Shown here: positions 1 to 8,194 of the stretch, piece by piece
How the letters are laid out: every line of letters begins with the position of its first letter
Numbering within the stretch: the stretch's first letter is position 1
Assembly (NCBI RefSeq): GCF_019752095.1
Contig: NZ_JAIEMO010000014.1
Span: 1 to 64,000 of the forward strand
Length of the DNA stretch: 64,000 nt
From: Nitrosomonas sp.
GTDB lineage: Bacteria; Pseudomonadota; Gammaproteobacteria; Burkholderiales; Nitrosomonadaceae
Reading direction: 5' to 3'
Translations under genes and position numbers: made by a program
The notes under the pieces: generated by a model
What the model was told of the DNA's origin: nothing
Seen by the model: only the letters and a program-made list of their open reading frames with translations
The model's database searches: none

Positions 1-122
1 CAAAATATCGCTACCAAAAGCATCGTTAACATGCCTATCTTGTAATATTTTGAGTCATACCACAGCGACATGTCATAGTTGGCGCTCGCAGCGCCGCTAG
101 TTGTGTCATAGGTTGTTGCCAT
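1..122 (-). CDS. amoC: Ammonia monooxygenase subunit C, N-terminal part (cut by window edge)
   Basis: Only the first 40 or so codons are inside the window; the gene continues past position 1. The translation starts [10 protein letters not shown] and contains the run [12 protein letters not shown] followed by the first hydrophobic segment, which is the conserved start of AmoC in betaproteobacterial ammonia oxidisers. AmoC is a membrane subunit of the copper enzyme that oxidises ammonia to hydroxylamine. Two ATGs lie in tandem (first bases at 125 and 122). The GGAGG at 128-132 (minus strand) is 5 nt from the second and only 2 nt from the first, so 122 is preferred; it also gives the usual MATT start. 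Whether amoA and amoB follow, or this is a solitary amoC copy, cannot be seen. Confidence 0.9.
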   Translation of the reverse strand, partial: MATTYDTTSGAASANYDMSLWYDSKYYKIGMLTMLLVAIF

Positions 123-127
123 CATAT

Positions 128-132
128 CCTCC
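128..132 (-). promoter_or_regulatory. Ribosome binding site of amoC
   Basis: A perfect GGAGG on the minus strand sits 5 nt before the ATG whose first base is at 122. It decides between two adjacent ATG codons in favour of the second. Confidence 0.7.
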
Positions 133-180
133 ATTTGTTTGATCAATAAATATACGCAAGTAATTATTTATAATTAATCA

Positions 181-195
181 CCCACTTATTGTGGG
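181..195. repeat. Small hairpin in the amoC leader (CCCAC-TTATT-GTGGG)
   Basis: Five-base perfect arms around a five-base loop, about 60 bases before the amoC start, in otherwise very AT-rich sequence. It has no T-run behind it on the minus strand, so it does not look like a terminator. It may be a leader RNA structure or a protein site; function is unknown. Confidence 0.35.
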
Positions 196-250
196 TAAAT
201 AAATAATCACTTTTTTACGCAATTAAGCATAGCGCATTGCTATTCATTTG

Positions 251-272
251 AAATGAGTGGATCCACTCATTT
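251..272. repeat. 22-bp perfect palindrome upstream of amoC
   Basis: The half-site AAATGAGTGGA is followed directly by its exact reverse complement, with no spacer. It lies about 130 bases before the amoC start and 114 bases after the response-regulator stop. No T-run follows on the minus strand, so a terminator is unlikely. Perfect symmetry with no loop is more typical of a dimer-binding operator than of an RNA hairpin. The regulator is not known. Confidence 0.6.
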
Positions 273-385
273 TGTGTGGATAGAGTGCTTATCAGTTAAT
301 TTAATGCTTGCTTTAAGCAACTATATATAAATAAAAGGACTTAGGATCGAATTAAATGATGGGGAAGTCGTGATTCGAGAAGGTG

Positions 386-1060
386 TCAACGTGATGAAGC
401 GGAGGGAGAATTAACGGGAGCAGGGTTTTCTAAATATTGGCCCTGTAATCGCAGTGCAAAGTTAATCAGACTATTAGGTCCGCTAAGATTGAGTTTTCGT
501 GAAATATTGACACGGTGATTCTCAATGGTTTTTTGACTTACAAACAACTTTTGGGCAATTTGTGGCGTGGTGAAACCTGCAGAAATTTTTGCGAGTACTT
601 TGCGCTCTGATTTTGTGAGGCTTGTTATTTTATCCAGTGCGGTTTCGATTAATTTGTCGTGCTTCCCCTGAGTATTCAGTGTTTTTGCTAATTTCTCAAT
701 TCTTGCATGGATGCTGTTAATTAATTCTTCTTTGGTGAATGGCTTGGTAAGATAATCATCCGCGCCCATGTTCATGCCCATGCGAGTATCGGAGCGGGTC
801 GATTTTGCGGTCAAGAAAATAAAAGCAGTGGATGATAGCTGAGGTGCTTGTTTTAATCGGGCAAGCACGTCGAAGCCATCAATTCCAGGCAGCATAATGT
901 CACAAATGATGATATCTGGAATAAATTCCAGCGCGGTTTTTATTCCATCTTCACCTGAAGGCGCGCTGATTACACGAAAGCCATAATGCCGGATGATTTC
1001 GGAAATATTATCACGTAGCGATTTTTCGTCTTCGACGATAAGGATTAATGTGTTGTTCAT
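386..1060 (-). CDS. Response regulator, receiver plus LuxR-type helix-turn-helix
   Basis: A 224-residue two-domain transcriptional regulator. Residues 1-125 form a receiver domain with the acidic pair in VEDE, phosphoacceptor Asp54 (IICDIMLPG) and the lysine in LTKPF. Residues 145-205 form a LuxR/GerE helix-turn-helix with the run TTPQIAQKLFVSQKTIENH. It begins 9 bases after the stop of the histidine kinase gene upstream, so the two are almost certainly one transcript and one signalling pair. amoC is the next gene downstream in the same direction. Phosphotransfer from the kinase is inferred from family and position; the target promoters are unknown. The identity as a response regulator is secure. 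Confidence 0.93.
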   Translation of the reverse strand: MNNTLILIVEDEKSLRDNISEIIRHYGFRVISAPSGEDGIKTALEFIPDIIICDIMLPGIDGFDVLARLKQAPQLSSTAFIFLTAKSTRSDTRMGMNMGADDYLTKPFTKEELINSIHARIEKLAKTLNTQGKHDKLIETALDKITSLTKSERKVLAKISAGFTTPQIAQKLFVSQKTIENHRVNISRKLNLSGPNSLINFALRLQGQYLENPAPVNSPSASSR

Positions 1061-1069
1061 CGTCGCGGC

Positions 1070-2587
1070 CTATACTGGTAGTCGAATCGTTACCGTGCAA
1101 CCGTTGCCGGCTTTACTTTCTATGCTGATGCTTCCACCATGAAGTGCGATGAGTTTTTTTGCGATCATAAGTCCCAGCCCGCTTCCTGGAAAAATCTTGG
1201 CATTGGACGCCCGGAAAAATGATTGACATAGAAAGGGCTGGTCTTTTTCCGGAATACCCACGCCATGATCCATGATGGTGATGAGGAACGTATCATTTTG
1301 AAAGTGCACACCGAGGCTAGGCGGCGGTTTTCCTTCTGAATATTTAAACGCATTCGACACAATGTTGCGTAAAATATTTCGCAGCAGAATTTCATCCATG
1401 CTGATGATTCGATCGGATGCATCAAATTGGTAATTGAGTCTTCTCTGCTGTCCACCGGGTTCTACATTGTTAGCAACAAAGCTATCCATGAATTGTTTGA
1501 ATGAAAGATCCTTTTTCGACAATTCGATTTTGCCTTCTTCAATTCGCCCGATATCTAAAATATTTTCCATGAGCTCGGTCATGCGCATGGTTTCCTCGGC
1601 CATGATAGCTTTATGTTTCTGGAATAGCGCAACAAAGTCGGCGCTAAGATGGGTGGATTCCATTTTCAGATCCAGCAAATCAATACTGGAACGAATCGTG
1701 GCAAGCGGCGTGCGGAATTGGTGCGAGGCAAGGTTAACGAATTGCGTCTTGAAACGGTTCAATTCGCGCTCTTTTTCCATCGCTTTTTGCAACCGTTGCT
1801 CGGCCATTTTTATCAGTGTGATGTCGTTCTCTACCGCTACATAATTGATCAACTTTCCTGTGTCATCGTATACTGCGGCGATATTCAGATACAGCCAGAT
1901 TTTCTCTCCTGCTTTGGTGTAATTGAGAATTTCACCGGAGAACGTGCCGGTATTTCTCAACGACCGGGCAATTTCCTGGATGGTTGCGCTGGAAGTTTCA
2001 GACCCCTGGAGAAAAGCTGCCGGATCAATCCCAATCACTTCCTCGGTGCTATAACCTAGAATTTTTTCAAAGCTATGATTGATCCAAATAATTTTTCTCT
2101 CAGGATCGGTAATCATCACAATGCCGTTGGTTTTCTCAGCGACATAGGCCATGCGCTGTAACTCCAATTCATTTTTCTTCCGCGCAGTGACATTTTGTAA
2201 CACGCCATATAAACCGATAATATCTCCACTCGGATCGAGCATAGGATAGAGGGTCGTGGTGTGCCATTTAACTCTGCCATCCGGCATTTTTACCAGGAAT
2301 TCTTCACTGTACTCTTTTTTATGCGTTGTAACTTGCGCCATCAAAGCACGCATTTTTTCTGTCTCGGATTCGGCGTAGTAATGCGTGTTTTCAAGTAAAT
2401 GGAAACACTCAAAATCTTTTCCGACTTCATAAAATTGATAAAGATACTCCGACCAGATCGTGAAATGGGTGGGGAACGTATGGCACCAATCCCCAATTTC
2501 CGCAGCTTTACTGAGTAGGTGTAATCTTTTTTGCTGGGACTCAAACGAATCGAATGATTGCAGGTTAAAGTCGGATCTGGAATTCAT
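1070..2587 (-). CDS. PAS-PAS sensor histidine kinase
   Basis: 505 residues with no signal peptide or membrane segment, so probably cytoplasmic. Order: a PAS/PAC module (about 25-138), a second PAS (about 142-260), a HisKA dimerisation domain with phosphoacceptor His289 in ASHQFRTPL, and a HATPase domain with N-box near 408-416, DHGVG at 440-444 and GSGLGL at 468-473. The second PAS has the LOV-like FLQG at 192-195 followed by NYTKAGEKIW, but the residues before FLQG are DPAA where LOV photoreceptors carry the flavin-binding cysteine. It is therefore unlikely to be a canonical blue-light sensor. It is co-transcribed with the LuxR-type regulator downstream. Its ligand is unknown. Confidence 0.92.
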   Translation of the reverse strand: MNSRSDFNLQSFDSFESQQKRLHLLSKAAEIGDWCHTFPTHFTIWSEYLYQFYEVGKDFECFHLLENTHYYAESETEKMRALMAQVTTHKKEYSEEFLVKMPDGRVKWHTTTLYPMLDPSGDIIGLYGVLQNVTARKKNELELQRMAYVAEKTNGIVMITDPERKIIWINHSFEKILGYSTEEVIGIDPAAFLQGSETSSATIQEIARSLRNTGTFSGEILNYTKAGEKIWLYLNIAAVYDDTGKLINYVAVENDITLIKMAEQRLQKAMEKERELNRFKTQFVNLASHQFRTPLATIRSSIDLLDLKMESTHLSADFVALFQKHKAIMAEETMRMTELMENILDIGRIEEGKIELSKKDLSFKQFMDSFVANNVEPGGQQRRLNYQFDASDRIISMDEILLRNILRNIVSNAFKYSEGKPPPSLGVHFQNDTFLITIMDHGVGIPEKDQPFLCQSFFRASNAKIFPGSGLGLMIAKKLIALHGGSISIESKAGNGCTVTIRLPV

Positions 2588-2763
2588 GGCATAGCAAATA
2601 ACTTAAGTGAGTTAATCTTGATTGTAATGCAGATAGTTTCTCAATGGCCTGTTAAACTATAATGCTTGAAACGAATCCTTTCCCGCGCTTGATCCAGCAA
2701 TTCTTTAGCGGGTGGCGATGATTTTCCTGAGACCATTGATTTTTCAATAAAATACAAAGCAAT

Positions 2764-2780
2764 ATTATCATTATGATAAT
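2764..2780. promoter_or_regulatory. AT-rich palindrome ATTATCAT-T-ATGATAAT (possible Fur-like site)
   Basis: Eight-base perfect arms around one base, about 80 bases before the HEPN-like gene and 177 bases before the kinase gene on the other strand. It contains GATAAT-type hexamers used by Fur, but in the opposite arrangement to the classical 7-1-7 site, so the assignment is weak. Confidence 0.25.
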
Positions 2781-2861
2781 CATCAGTTCACAAGATTATG
2801 CGACATTGTCTGATAGATTGTTGGACAAAATGTTCTATATATTACGTTAGCTGTGAGAACG

Positions 2862-3548
2862 ATGAAGCAGATATTCATTGAATCGAGCTTTTCAAGCTTT
2901 GCCGATTTCCACGATGACAAGTGGTACGAAAAGCTTTTTAGTTTATCTGAAGGATTGGCTATTGAATCCGCTGTGGAAGATTTCTCATCTCATTGGTGGG
3001 GAGCCTCAAGAGCATTTGTATTACCCTGGTTCCTTGTCAGCGGTGTGTTTGAGGCATCGAACGGTGGAGGAGGAGAGGTAACAAACAAACAAGAGTTATG
3101 GGATAAGTATCTTCATATCAACTCATTCAAAGGGGCGCTCTGGAAAGCAGCAGAAGGAGCTTATGGTGCTGTTTACTACGCTTACGAAAACCTAGTGGTC
3201 AATATTTTAAACGCAGATCGTAAGTCGCCTTGTCGGGTAACGCAGAGAGATTTCAACTCCATCGTCTCCGAAAGCTTTGGTAATTCAGTTGCCAGTAAGG
3301 TTTGGAGTAATGGTTTTGTAGCCGTGTCCAAAGAAGTGCGGAACTGTCTTGTTCATCGTGGTGGGAAAGCAAGTCCAGCGCTGTTGAAGATGAAACCTTT
3401 GCCTATGATTGAAGGTGCAGATATTTTGATTTCTGCAAGTGATGCAAGGATGTTACATGAGCAACTTAAGCCGAAAGTTGTGTTGCTTATCGAACACTAT
3501 GCAAAAAATGGGGGCAGGTCGCGAATCGAGCAAGAATATAATCGATGA
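2862..3548 (+). CDS. Unrecognised protein with a HEPN-like RxxxxH motif
   Basis: A 228-residue soluble protein that I do not recognise. Residues 91-120 are helical and aromatic-rich (GAYGAVYYAYENLV). Near residue 157 the run SKEVRNCLVHRGG contains Arg160-x4-His165, the spacing used by HEPN ribonuclease-like domains; only that short motif and the helical character support the idea. The ATG at 2862 has a weak GAGA about 5 bases upstream; an in-frame GTG at 2853 is the alternative. It stands alone: divergent from the sensor kinase, with no partner gene such as a MNT nucleotidyltransferase next to it. A solitary accessory or defence-like role is possible but unproven. Confidence 0.6.
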   Translation: MKQIFIESSFSSFADFHDDKWYEKLFSLSEGLAIESAVEDFSSHWWGASRAFVLPWFLVSGVFEASNGGGGEVTNKQELWDKYLHINSFKGALWKAAEGAYGAVYYAYENLVVNILNADRKSPCRVTQRDFNSIVSESFGNSVASKVWSNGFVAVSKEVRNCLVHRGGKASPALLKMKPLPMIEGADILISASDARMLHEQLKPKVVLLIEHYAKNGGRSRIEQEYNR

Positions 3549-3761
3549 ACTAGGTATATATTTTATTTTGTGAATGTATGGTGTGCGCACAGATAGTATG
3601 CGCTCCTATAGCCGGAATTATTCAAGCCGATGTCGCTTTGCGGCGTAGCACCCTAATTCTATTCAGGTGGTATATATTTCCTGGCAACTTGAGATTTGAT
3701 ATCGACCAACCGCATTGCTCTGGTTTGTTCAGTGTTCAGAACAATGCGGCTTTACAAGCAA

Positions 3762-5138
3762 TTACTTAGAACGTGCAGCTTGGTAGCCGGCTCTGTTACC
3801 GTTGCTATTAGTATTCCGGAAAGAATTTCCGCGATTGTCGGCGTCGATGGCGCGGCCGCGTTGCCCGTTACGGTTTCTGCCGGATTCACCCGTTGCGCCG
3901 AAGCCAGGGCGGCTGTCATGACCGGCGAAAGGTGAGCGTTTGCGTCTTTGCGTAACGTTAGGCGTGCCTCTGGGTCCGTTACCTGGGGAGCGTGGCTTGA
4001 TACGCGGTTCAAGACCGGGGATGGTATGCGATGCAATGCGTTGCCCGGTGTAGCGTTCAATTTTTGTTAGGTTCATGCCGTCTTTCACCGAAGCGAATGA
4101 AACTGCTATACCTGCTGCGCCTGCACGTCCTGTACGGCCAATGCGATGGACATAATCTTCGGCGAATTTGGGTAAGTCAAAATTGATGACATGTGTGATA
4201 TCGGCAACGTCGATACCGCGGGCAGCGACATCGGTTGCGACCAGTACGCGCAGGCCGCCGTTGCGCAGCCGGGTCAATGTGCGGGTACGCTCACGCTGAT
4301 TCATATCGCCATGCAGTGCGGCTGCAGCATAGCCCTGTGCATACAAGTTGTCCGCCAAGGAATCGGCATCGCGCTTGGTAGCGGTGAAAACAATGGCTTG
4401 TTTCAATGTCTCGTCGCGCAATACATGATTGAGCAGACGGTTTTTGTGTGACATGTCGTCAGCGTAATGTAACCGTTGTTCAATATTGTCGAGCTTGGAT
4501 TTAGGCGATGATACTTGAATGCGCTTCGGTGTTTTTAATAATTTTGCGGCAACTCTGTCAATCGCGTTGTCCAGTGTGGCAGAGAACAGCAACGTTTGCC
4601 GGGTGGCCGGTGTGGCGGCCGCGATGGTTTCGACATCATCAATGAAGCCCATATCCAGCATGCGGTCGGCTTCGTCCAATACGAGCATTTGCAGGCGTTT
4701 GAAATCAATGCGTCCGCGTTGAATATGATCAATCAATCGCCCGGGCGTGGCTACCAGAATATCAACCGGCTGTAACAACAATTTGTTCTGCAATGGATAG
4801 GGCATGCCGCCCAGGATGCTCACCACGTTGATGCGCGGTAAATACTTGCCGTATTTTTTTGCGGCTTCTGATACTTGCAGTGCCAGTTCACGGGTCGGTG
4901 TCAGCACCAGAACGCGCGGTCCGCGGCTGCGGATTTGCGCCGGTGTTGCCAGCGCATGTAATGCCGGTAGCATGAATGCTGCGGTTTTTCCGGTACCTGT
5001 TTGTGCAGAGGCCATTATATCGTGGCCGGCAATTAATTCAGGTACGGCTTGTTGCTGAATCGGTGTTGGGGTGGTATACCCCGCTTCTTGAATTGCTTTA
5101 AGTATTGAGGGGTTTAAATTTAATTCTTCAAAAGACAC
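3762..5138 (-). CDS. rhlE: DEAD-box ATP-dependent RNA helicase RhlE
   Basis: 458 residues with the full superfamily 2 motif set: Q-motif (TPTPIQQQAVP), motif I AQTGTGKT at 45-52, DEAD at 155-158, SAT at 186-188 and HRIGRTGR near 331. The last 85 or so residues are a basic tail rich in Arg, Gly and Asn with no fixed structure, as in RhlE-type helicases, where such tails bind RNA. RhlE unwinds short RNA duplexes in ribosome assembly and RNA decay. The start is a GTG preceded by AGGA eight bases upstream. The gene stands alone, followed at 3710-3749 by a weak 8-bp hairpin without a T-run. Confidence 0.93.
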   Translation of the reverse strand: MSFEELNLNPSILKAIQEAGYTTPTPIQQQAVPELIAGHDIMASAQTGTGKTAAFMLPALHALATPAQIRSRGPRVLVLTPTRELALQVSEAAKKYGKYLPRINVVSILGGMPYPLQNKLLLQPVDILVATPGRLIDHIQRGRIDFKRLQMLVLDEADRMLDMGFIDDVETIAAATPATRQTLLFSATLDNAIDRVAAKLLKTPKRIQVSSPKSKLDNIEQRLHYADDMSHKNRLLNHVLRDETLKQAIVFTATKRDADSLADNLYAQGYAAAALHGDMNQRERTRTLTRLRNGGLRVLVATDVAARGIDVADITHVINFDLPKFAEDYVHRIGRTGRAGAAGIAVSFASVKDGMNLTKIERYTGQRIASHTIPGLEPRIKPRSPGNGPRGTPNVTQRRKRSPFAGHDSRPGFGATGESGRNRNGQRGRAIDADNRGNSFRNTNSNGNRAGYQAARSK

Positions 5139-5410
5139 GTTATTTTCCTAAAAAATACAGACAATGAAACACACAGGCATCATATAATTTGCATGCCGCG
5201 AATGTGAATTGTGCGAAACCTTGTCAGCGCGTTAAAAAGCATCGCCGCTAACCAAAGTTGTTGCACTTTTTCGGAAAAAACTTGAAAAGTTGGGGAGGTC
5301 AGGAACGATGAAGCCATGCAAAGTTGATCAAAAAAATACTCTGCTCAACTTTGAGCCGCGAAGTATACTGGATTCTTCCAGGCCTTGCAATTGTTTGCGA
5401 TGATGTTTTT

Positions 5411-6613
5411 TTATTGAATAATGGCTTTGGCAAATTTTCGTTTTCCCACTTGTATCACAACAGATGTGCCTCGTGTTATTTGGGTCGATTTGTCGGTCAC
5501 TTTTTCGTTGTTCAATTTGACAGCACCTTGTTCGATCATGCGCAGCGCCTCGCTGGTGCTGGCGGTTAACCCCGTCTGTTTTAATAATTGCACCAGAGGT
5601 ATTTCGTTGTCTGGGGTCTGGATTATTTTTTCCGGGATATCATCGGGCAATGCGCCGTGTTTGAACCGTGCTTCAAAGTCGATCAGCGCATTCTCGGCAC
5701 TGCCCCGGTCGTGAAAGCGGGTAACGATTTCCTGTGCTAGCATCACTTTGATATCGCGCGGATTTCTGCCTGCTTCAACTTCTTCACGCCATTTTTGAAT
5801 GGTTTGTAGCGATTCAAAAGACAGCAATTCGAGATAACGCCACATCAGTTGATCCGAGACCGACATTAACTTGCCGAAAATTTCGGTTGGGCTTTCGGTG
5901 ATGCCGATGTAATTATTCAAGGATTTGGACATTTTGTTAACGCCGTCTAATCCTTCAAGTAACGGCATGGTGAGAATACATTGTTGCGGTTGTCCAAAAT
6001 GCTTTTGTAGTTCTCGCCCCATCAATAAATTAAATTTTTGATCGGTTCCGCCCAATTCTAGATCTGCTTTGAGTGCAACAGAATCGAAACCCTGAATCAA
6101 AGGATACAAAAATTCATGAATGGCAATCGCTTGATTGTTGCGGTGGCGTTTGTCGAAATCATCTCGTTCCAGCATTCGTGCAACGGTATGGGTTGCAGCT
6201 AGTTTGATCAGATCCGCAGCATCCATTTTACCCATCCAAATGGAATTAAACGCTACTTCAGTGTGATCCGGATTTAGAATTTTAAAGACTTGCGTGGTAT
6301 AGGATTGCGCATTTTCTGCAACTTGTTCCCGGGTGAGCGGTGGGCGGGTGCTGTTTTTTCCGCTGGGATCTCCGATCATGCCGGTGAAATCGCCAATTAG
6401 AAACAGAATATGGTGTCCCATATCTTGTAGCTGGCGCAATTTGTTCAGTAATACCGTATGGCCCAGATGTAGATCCGGTGCTGTTGGGTCGAACCCGGCT
6501 TTCACGCGCAAAGGCTGCTCGGATTTAAGCTTGGTTTCCATTTCGGCTTCGACCAATAGCTCTTGGCTGCCGCGTTTAATGATTTCAAGTTGAGATTTTA
6601 TTGAATTGTTCAC
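5411..6613 (-). CDS. tyrS: Tyrosyl-tRNA synthetase
   Basis: 400 residues of a class I aminoacyl-tRNA synthetase that charges tRNA-Tyr. The HIGH motif is HLGH at 49-52 and the KMSKS loop is at 227-231. [11 protein letters not shown] (about 185-195) is the tyrosine-pocket region of TyrS. The last 60 residues form an S4-type RNA-binding domain ([18 protein letters not shown]). The translation begins with GTG. It is divergent from the M23 peptidase gene; this tyrS/M23/anmK arrangement is common in betaproteobacteria. Confidence 0.97.
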   Translation of the reverse strand: MNNSIKSQLEIIKRGSQELLVEAEMETKLKSEQPLRVKAGFDPTAPDLHLGHTVLLNKLRQLQDMGHHILFLIGDFTGMIGDPSGKNSTRPPLTREQVAENAQSYTTQVFKILNPDHTEVAFNSIWMGKMDAADLIKLAATHTVARMLERDDFDKRHRNNQAIAIHEFLYPLIQGFDSVALKADLELGGTDQKFNLLMGRELQKHFGQPQQCILTMPLLEGLDGVNKMSKSLNNYIGITESPTEIFGKLMSVSDQLMWRYLELLSFESLQTIQKWREEVEAGRNPRDIKVMLAQEIVTRFHDRGSAENALIDFEARFKHGALPDDIPEKIIQTPDNEIPLVQLLKQTGLTASTSEALRMIEQGAVKLNNEKVTDKSTQITRGTSVVIQVGKRKFAKAIIQ

Positions 6614-6759
6614 GTTGGGGATGAATTTGTAATTTTTATGGGTAAAATAATACTCTGAGATGCTTATTTAGGTCATTCTTAGTCGTTTCTTAGTACACAT
6701 TGACTATTTTCATGTTAGACTCGCGCCTGTCTTAGTTACATGACTGGAGGTACTTCATA

Positions 6760-8097
6760 GTGCTATATACACCTATTAGCAGTAAACAAAGGATTCTAGC
6801 TCAAAAATCATCTAAACTAACAAAAAAATCAATTCGCTGGTTAGTGGCTTTATCCAGCATTCCACTATTTGGTATTGTCACTGCATTTGGTATCGCACCT
6901 AATTCTCCGTCATTTGGAGAAGTCCCCGTAGAAGAAATTGTTCTTGATCTTGATTTATCCATTCCAGATGCGCTTGTCGAGGCGCAATCCAATCAGTCCT
7001 TCTGGCGTCAAGAAAGCATTCGGCGCGGTGATACGATGGCCGCGATCTTGAACCGATTGGATGTCAGCAGCCAAGACTCTACCTATTTTCTTCAAGCGGC
7101 ACGCGATAGCCGTGCGATGCGGCAGCTTAGACCCGGTAAAACCGTTTATGCGCAAACGACTGCTGAAGGTGAATTGTTGTCGTTACGTTATTTCTTCGGG
7201 AATGAAGAGCTGTTTTTGATGGAAAAAACAGACGATGCATTCAAGATGACGGAGCAGTCGATTGAATTGGATGCGCAGATTCACATGAAATCCGGCGTGA
7301 TTAACAGTTCTTTGTTTGGCGCGACGGATAATGCTGGCATACCTAACAATATTGCCATGCAGCTGACTGAAATATTTGCATCAGAAATTGATTTTTATCG
7401 GGATTTACGTCAAGGAGACCGTTTTACCGTAGTTTATGAAACTTTTTCAAACAATGGTAGACGTACTAGATCTGGACGAGTGCTGGCGGTTGAATTTGTC
7501 AACAAAGGAAAATCTCATCAGGCGGTTTATTTCAAATCATACAATGGTTCAGATGGGTATTACACTCCCGAAGGAGAAAGTTTACGCAAAGCCTTCTTGC
7601 TTTCTCCCCTCGCTTTTACACGTGTCAGTTCCGGTTTTACGAACAGGCGCTTTCATCCCGTACTTAAACAGTGGCGTGCCCATCGTGGTATTGATTATGC
7701 TGCTCCTACCGGCACTCCTGTAAAAGCCACGGCAAGTGGAATTGTTGCTTTTTCCGGTTCGCAACGTGGTTATGGCAATTTAATTGTGCTAAAACATAAC
7801 GGTAAATATGAAACAGCCTATGGTCACTTGTCTCGGTTTGCTTCCGGATTAAGTAAAGGTAAGCGGGTAAACCAGGGAGATGTGATTGGTTATGTGGGCT
7901 CGACGGGCATGGCGACAGGGCCGCATTTACATTATGAATTACGTGTTGATGGCGTGCAGCGTGATCCAACTAAAGTCGTGTTGCCAACTGCAATACCGAT
8001 AGCAAAGCGCGATTTAAATACATTTAAGAATGAGGCACAAGCTTTGCTGGCTCGTTTAAGTATCATGCGCGACATTCATCTTGCTGCGATAGAGTAA
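6760..8097 (+). CDS. M23-family murein DD-endopeptidase, MepM-like
   Basis: 445 residues. An N-terminal membrane anchor (about 25-46) places the enzyme in the periplasm. Residues 80-180 form a LysM/OapA-like domain (RRGDTMAAILNRL), followed by a linker domain and a C-terminal LytM/M23 zinc peptidase. The metal ligands are visible: His308 and Asp312 in HRGIDYAAP, and the second cluster in GPHLHYE (389-391). Family members cut peptide cross-links in peptidoglycan to allow cell growth. The start is GTG with CTGGAGG nine bases upstream. It is followed by anmK, which recycles cell-wall sugar, so the neighbourhood is murein turnover. Confidence 0.9.
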   Translation: MLYTPISSKQRILAQKSSKLTKKSIRWLVALSSIPLFGIVTAFGIAPNSPSFGEVPVEEIVLDLDLSIPDALVEAQSNQSFWRQESIRRGDTMAAILNRLDVSSQDSTYFLQAARDSRAMRQLRPGKTVYAQTTAEGELLSLRYFFGNEELFLMEKTDDAFKMTEQSIELDAQIHMKSGVINSSLFGATDNAGIPNNIAMQLTEIFASEIDFYRDLRQGDRFTVVYETFSNNGRRTRSGRVLAVEFVNKGKSHQAVYFKSYNGSDGYYTPEGESLRKAFLLSPLAFTRVSSGFTNRRFHPVLKQWRAHRGIDYAAPTGTPVKATASGIVAFSGSQRGYGNLIVLKHNGKYETAYGHLSRFASGLSKGKRVNQGDVIGYVGSTGMATGPHLHYELRVDGVQRDPTKVVLPTAIPIAKRDLNTFKNEAQALLARLSIMRDIHLAAIE

Positions 8098-8114
8098 TCT
8101 GCTGAGTCTTGTCG

Positions 8115-8148
8115 ATTGACGGTTTGTTTTTGCGAACAAATCGTCAAT
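8115..8148 (+). terminator. Hairpin between the M23 peptidase gene and anmK
   Basis: Two 14-base arms (8115-8128 and 8135-8148) pair completely with one G-U wobble and a six-base loop. It lies 18 bases after the peptidase stop. The stem is AT-rich and only a short TTTAT follows, so it may be a weak terminator or attenuator rather than a full stop. Confidence 0.45.
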
Positions 8149-8194
8149 TTATCAATTAAAATTGTCTCCCACTGCCCTCAATATACTCGAATAG

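Noticed and set aside
1..125. amoC start at the first of the two ATGs (125)
   Set aside because: Only 2 nt from the GGAGG; the second ATG has normal spacing and gives the family N-terminus.
3710..3749. CCGCATTG/CAATGCGG inverted repeat after rhlE as a terminator
   Set aside because: Only 8 bp with a 24-base loop and no T-run on the minus strand.
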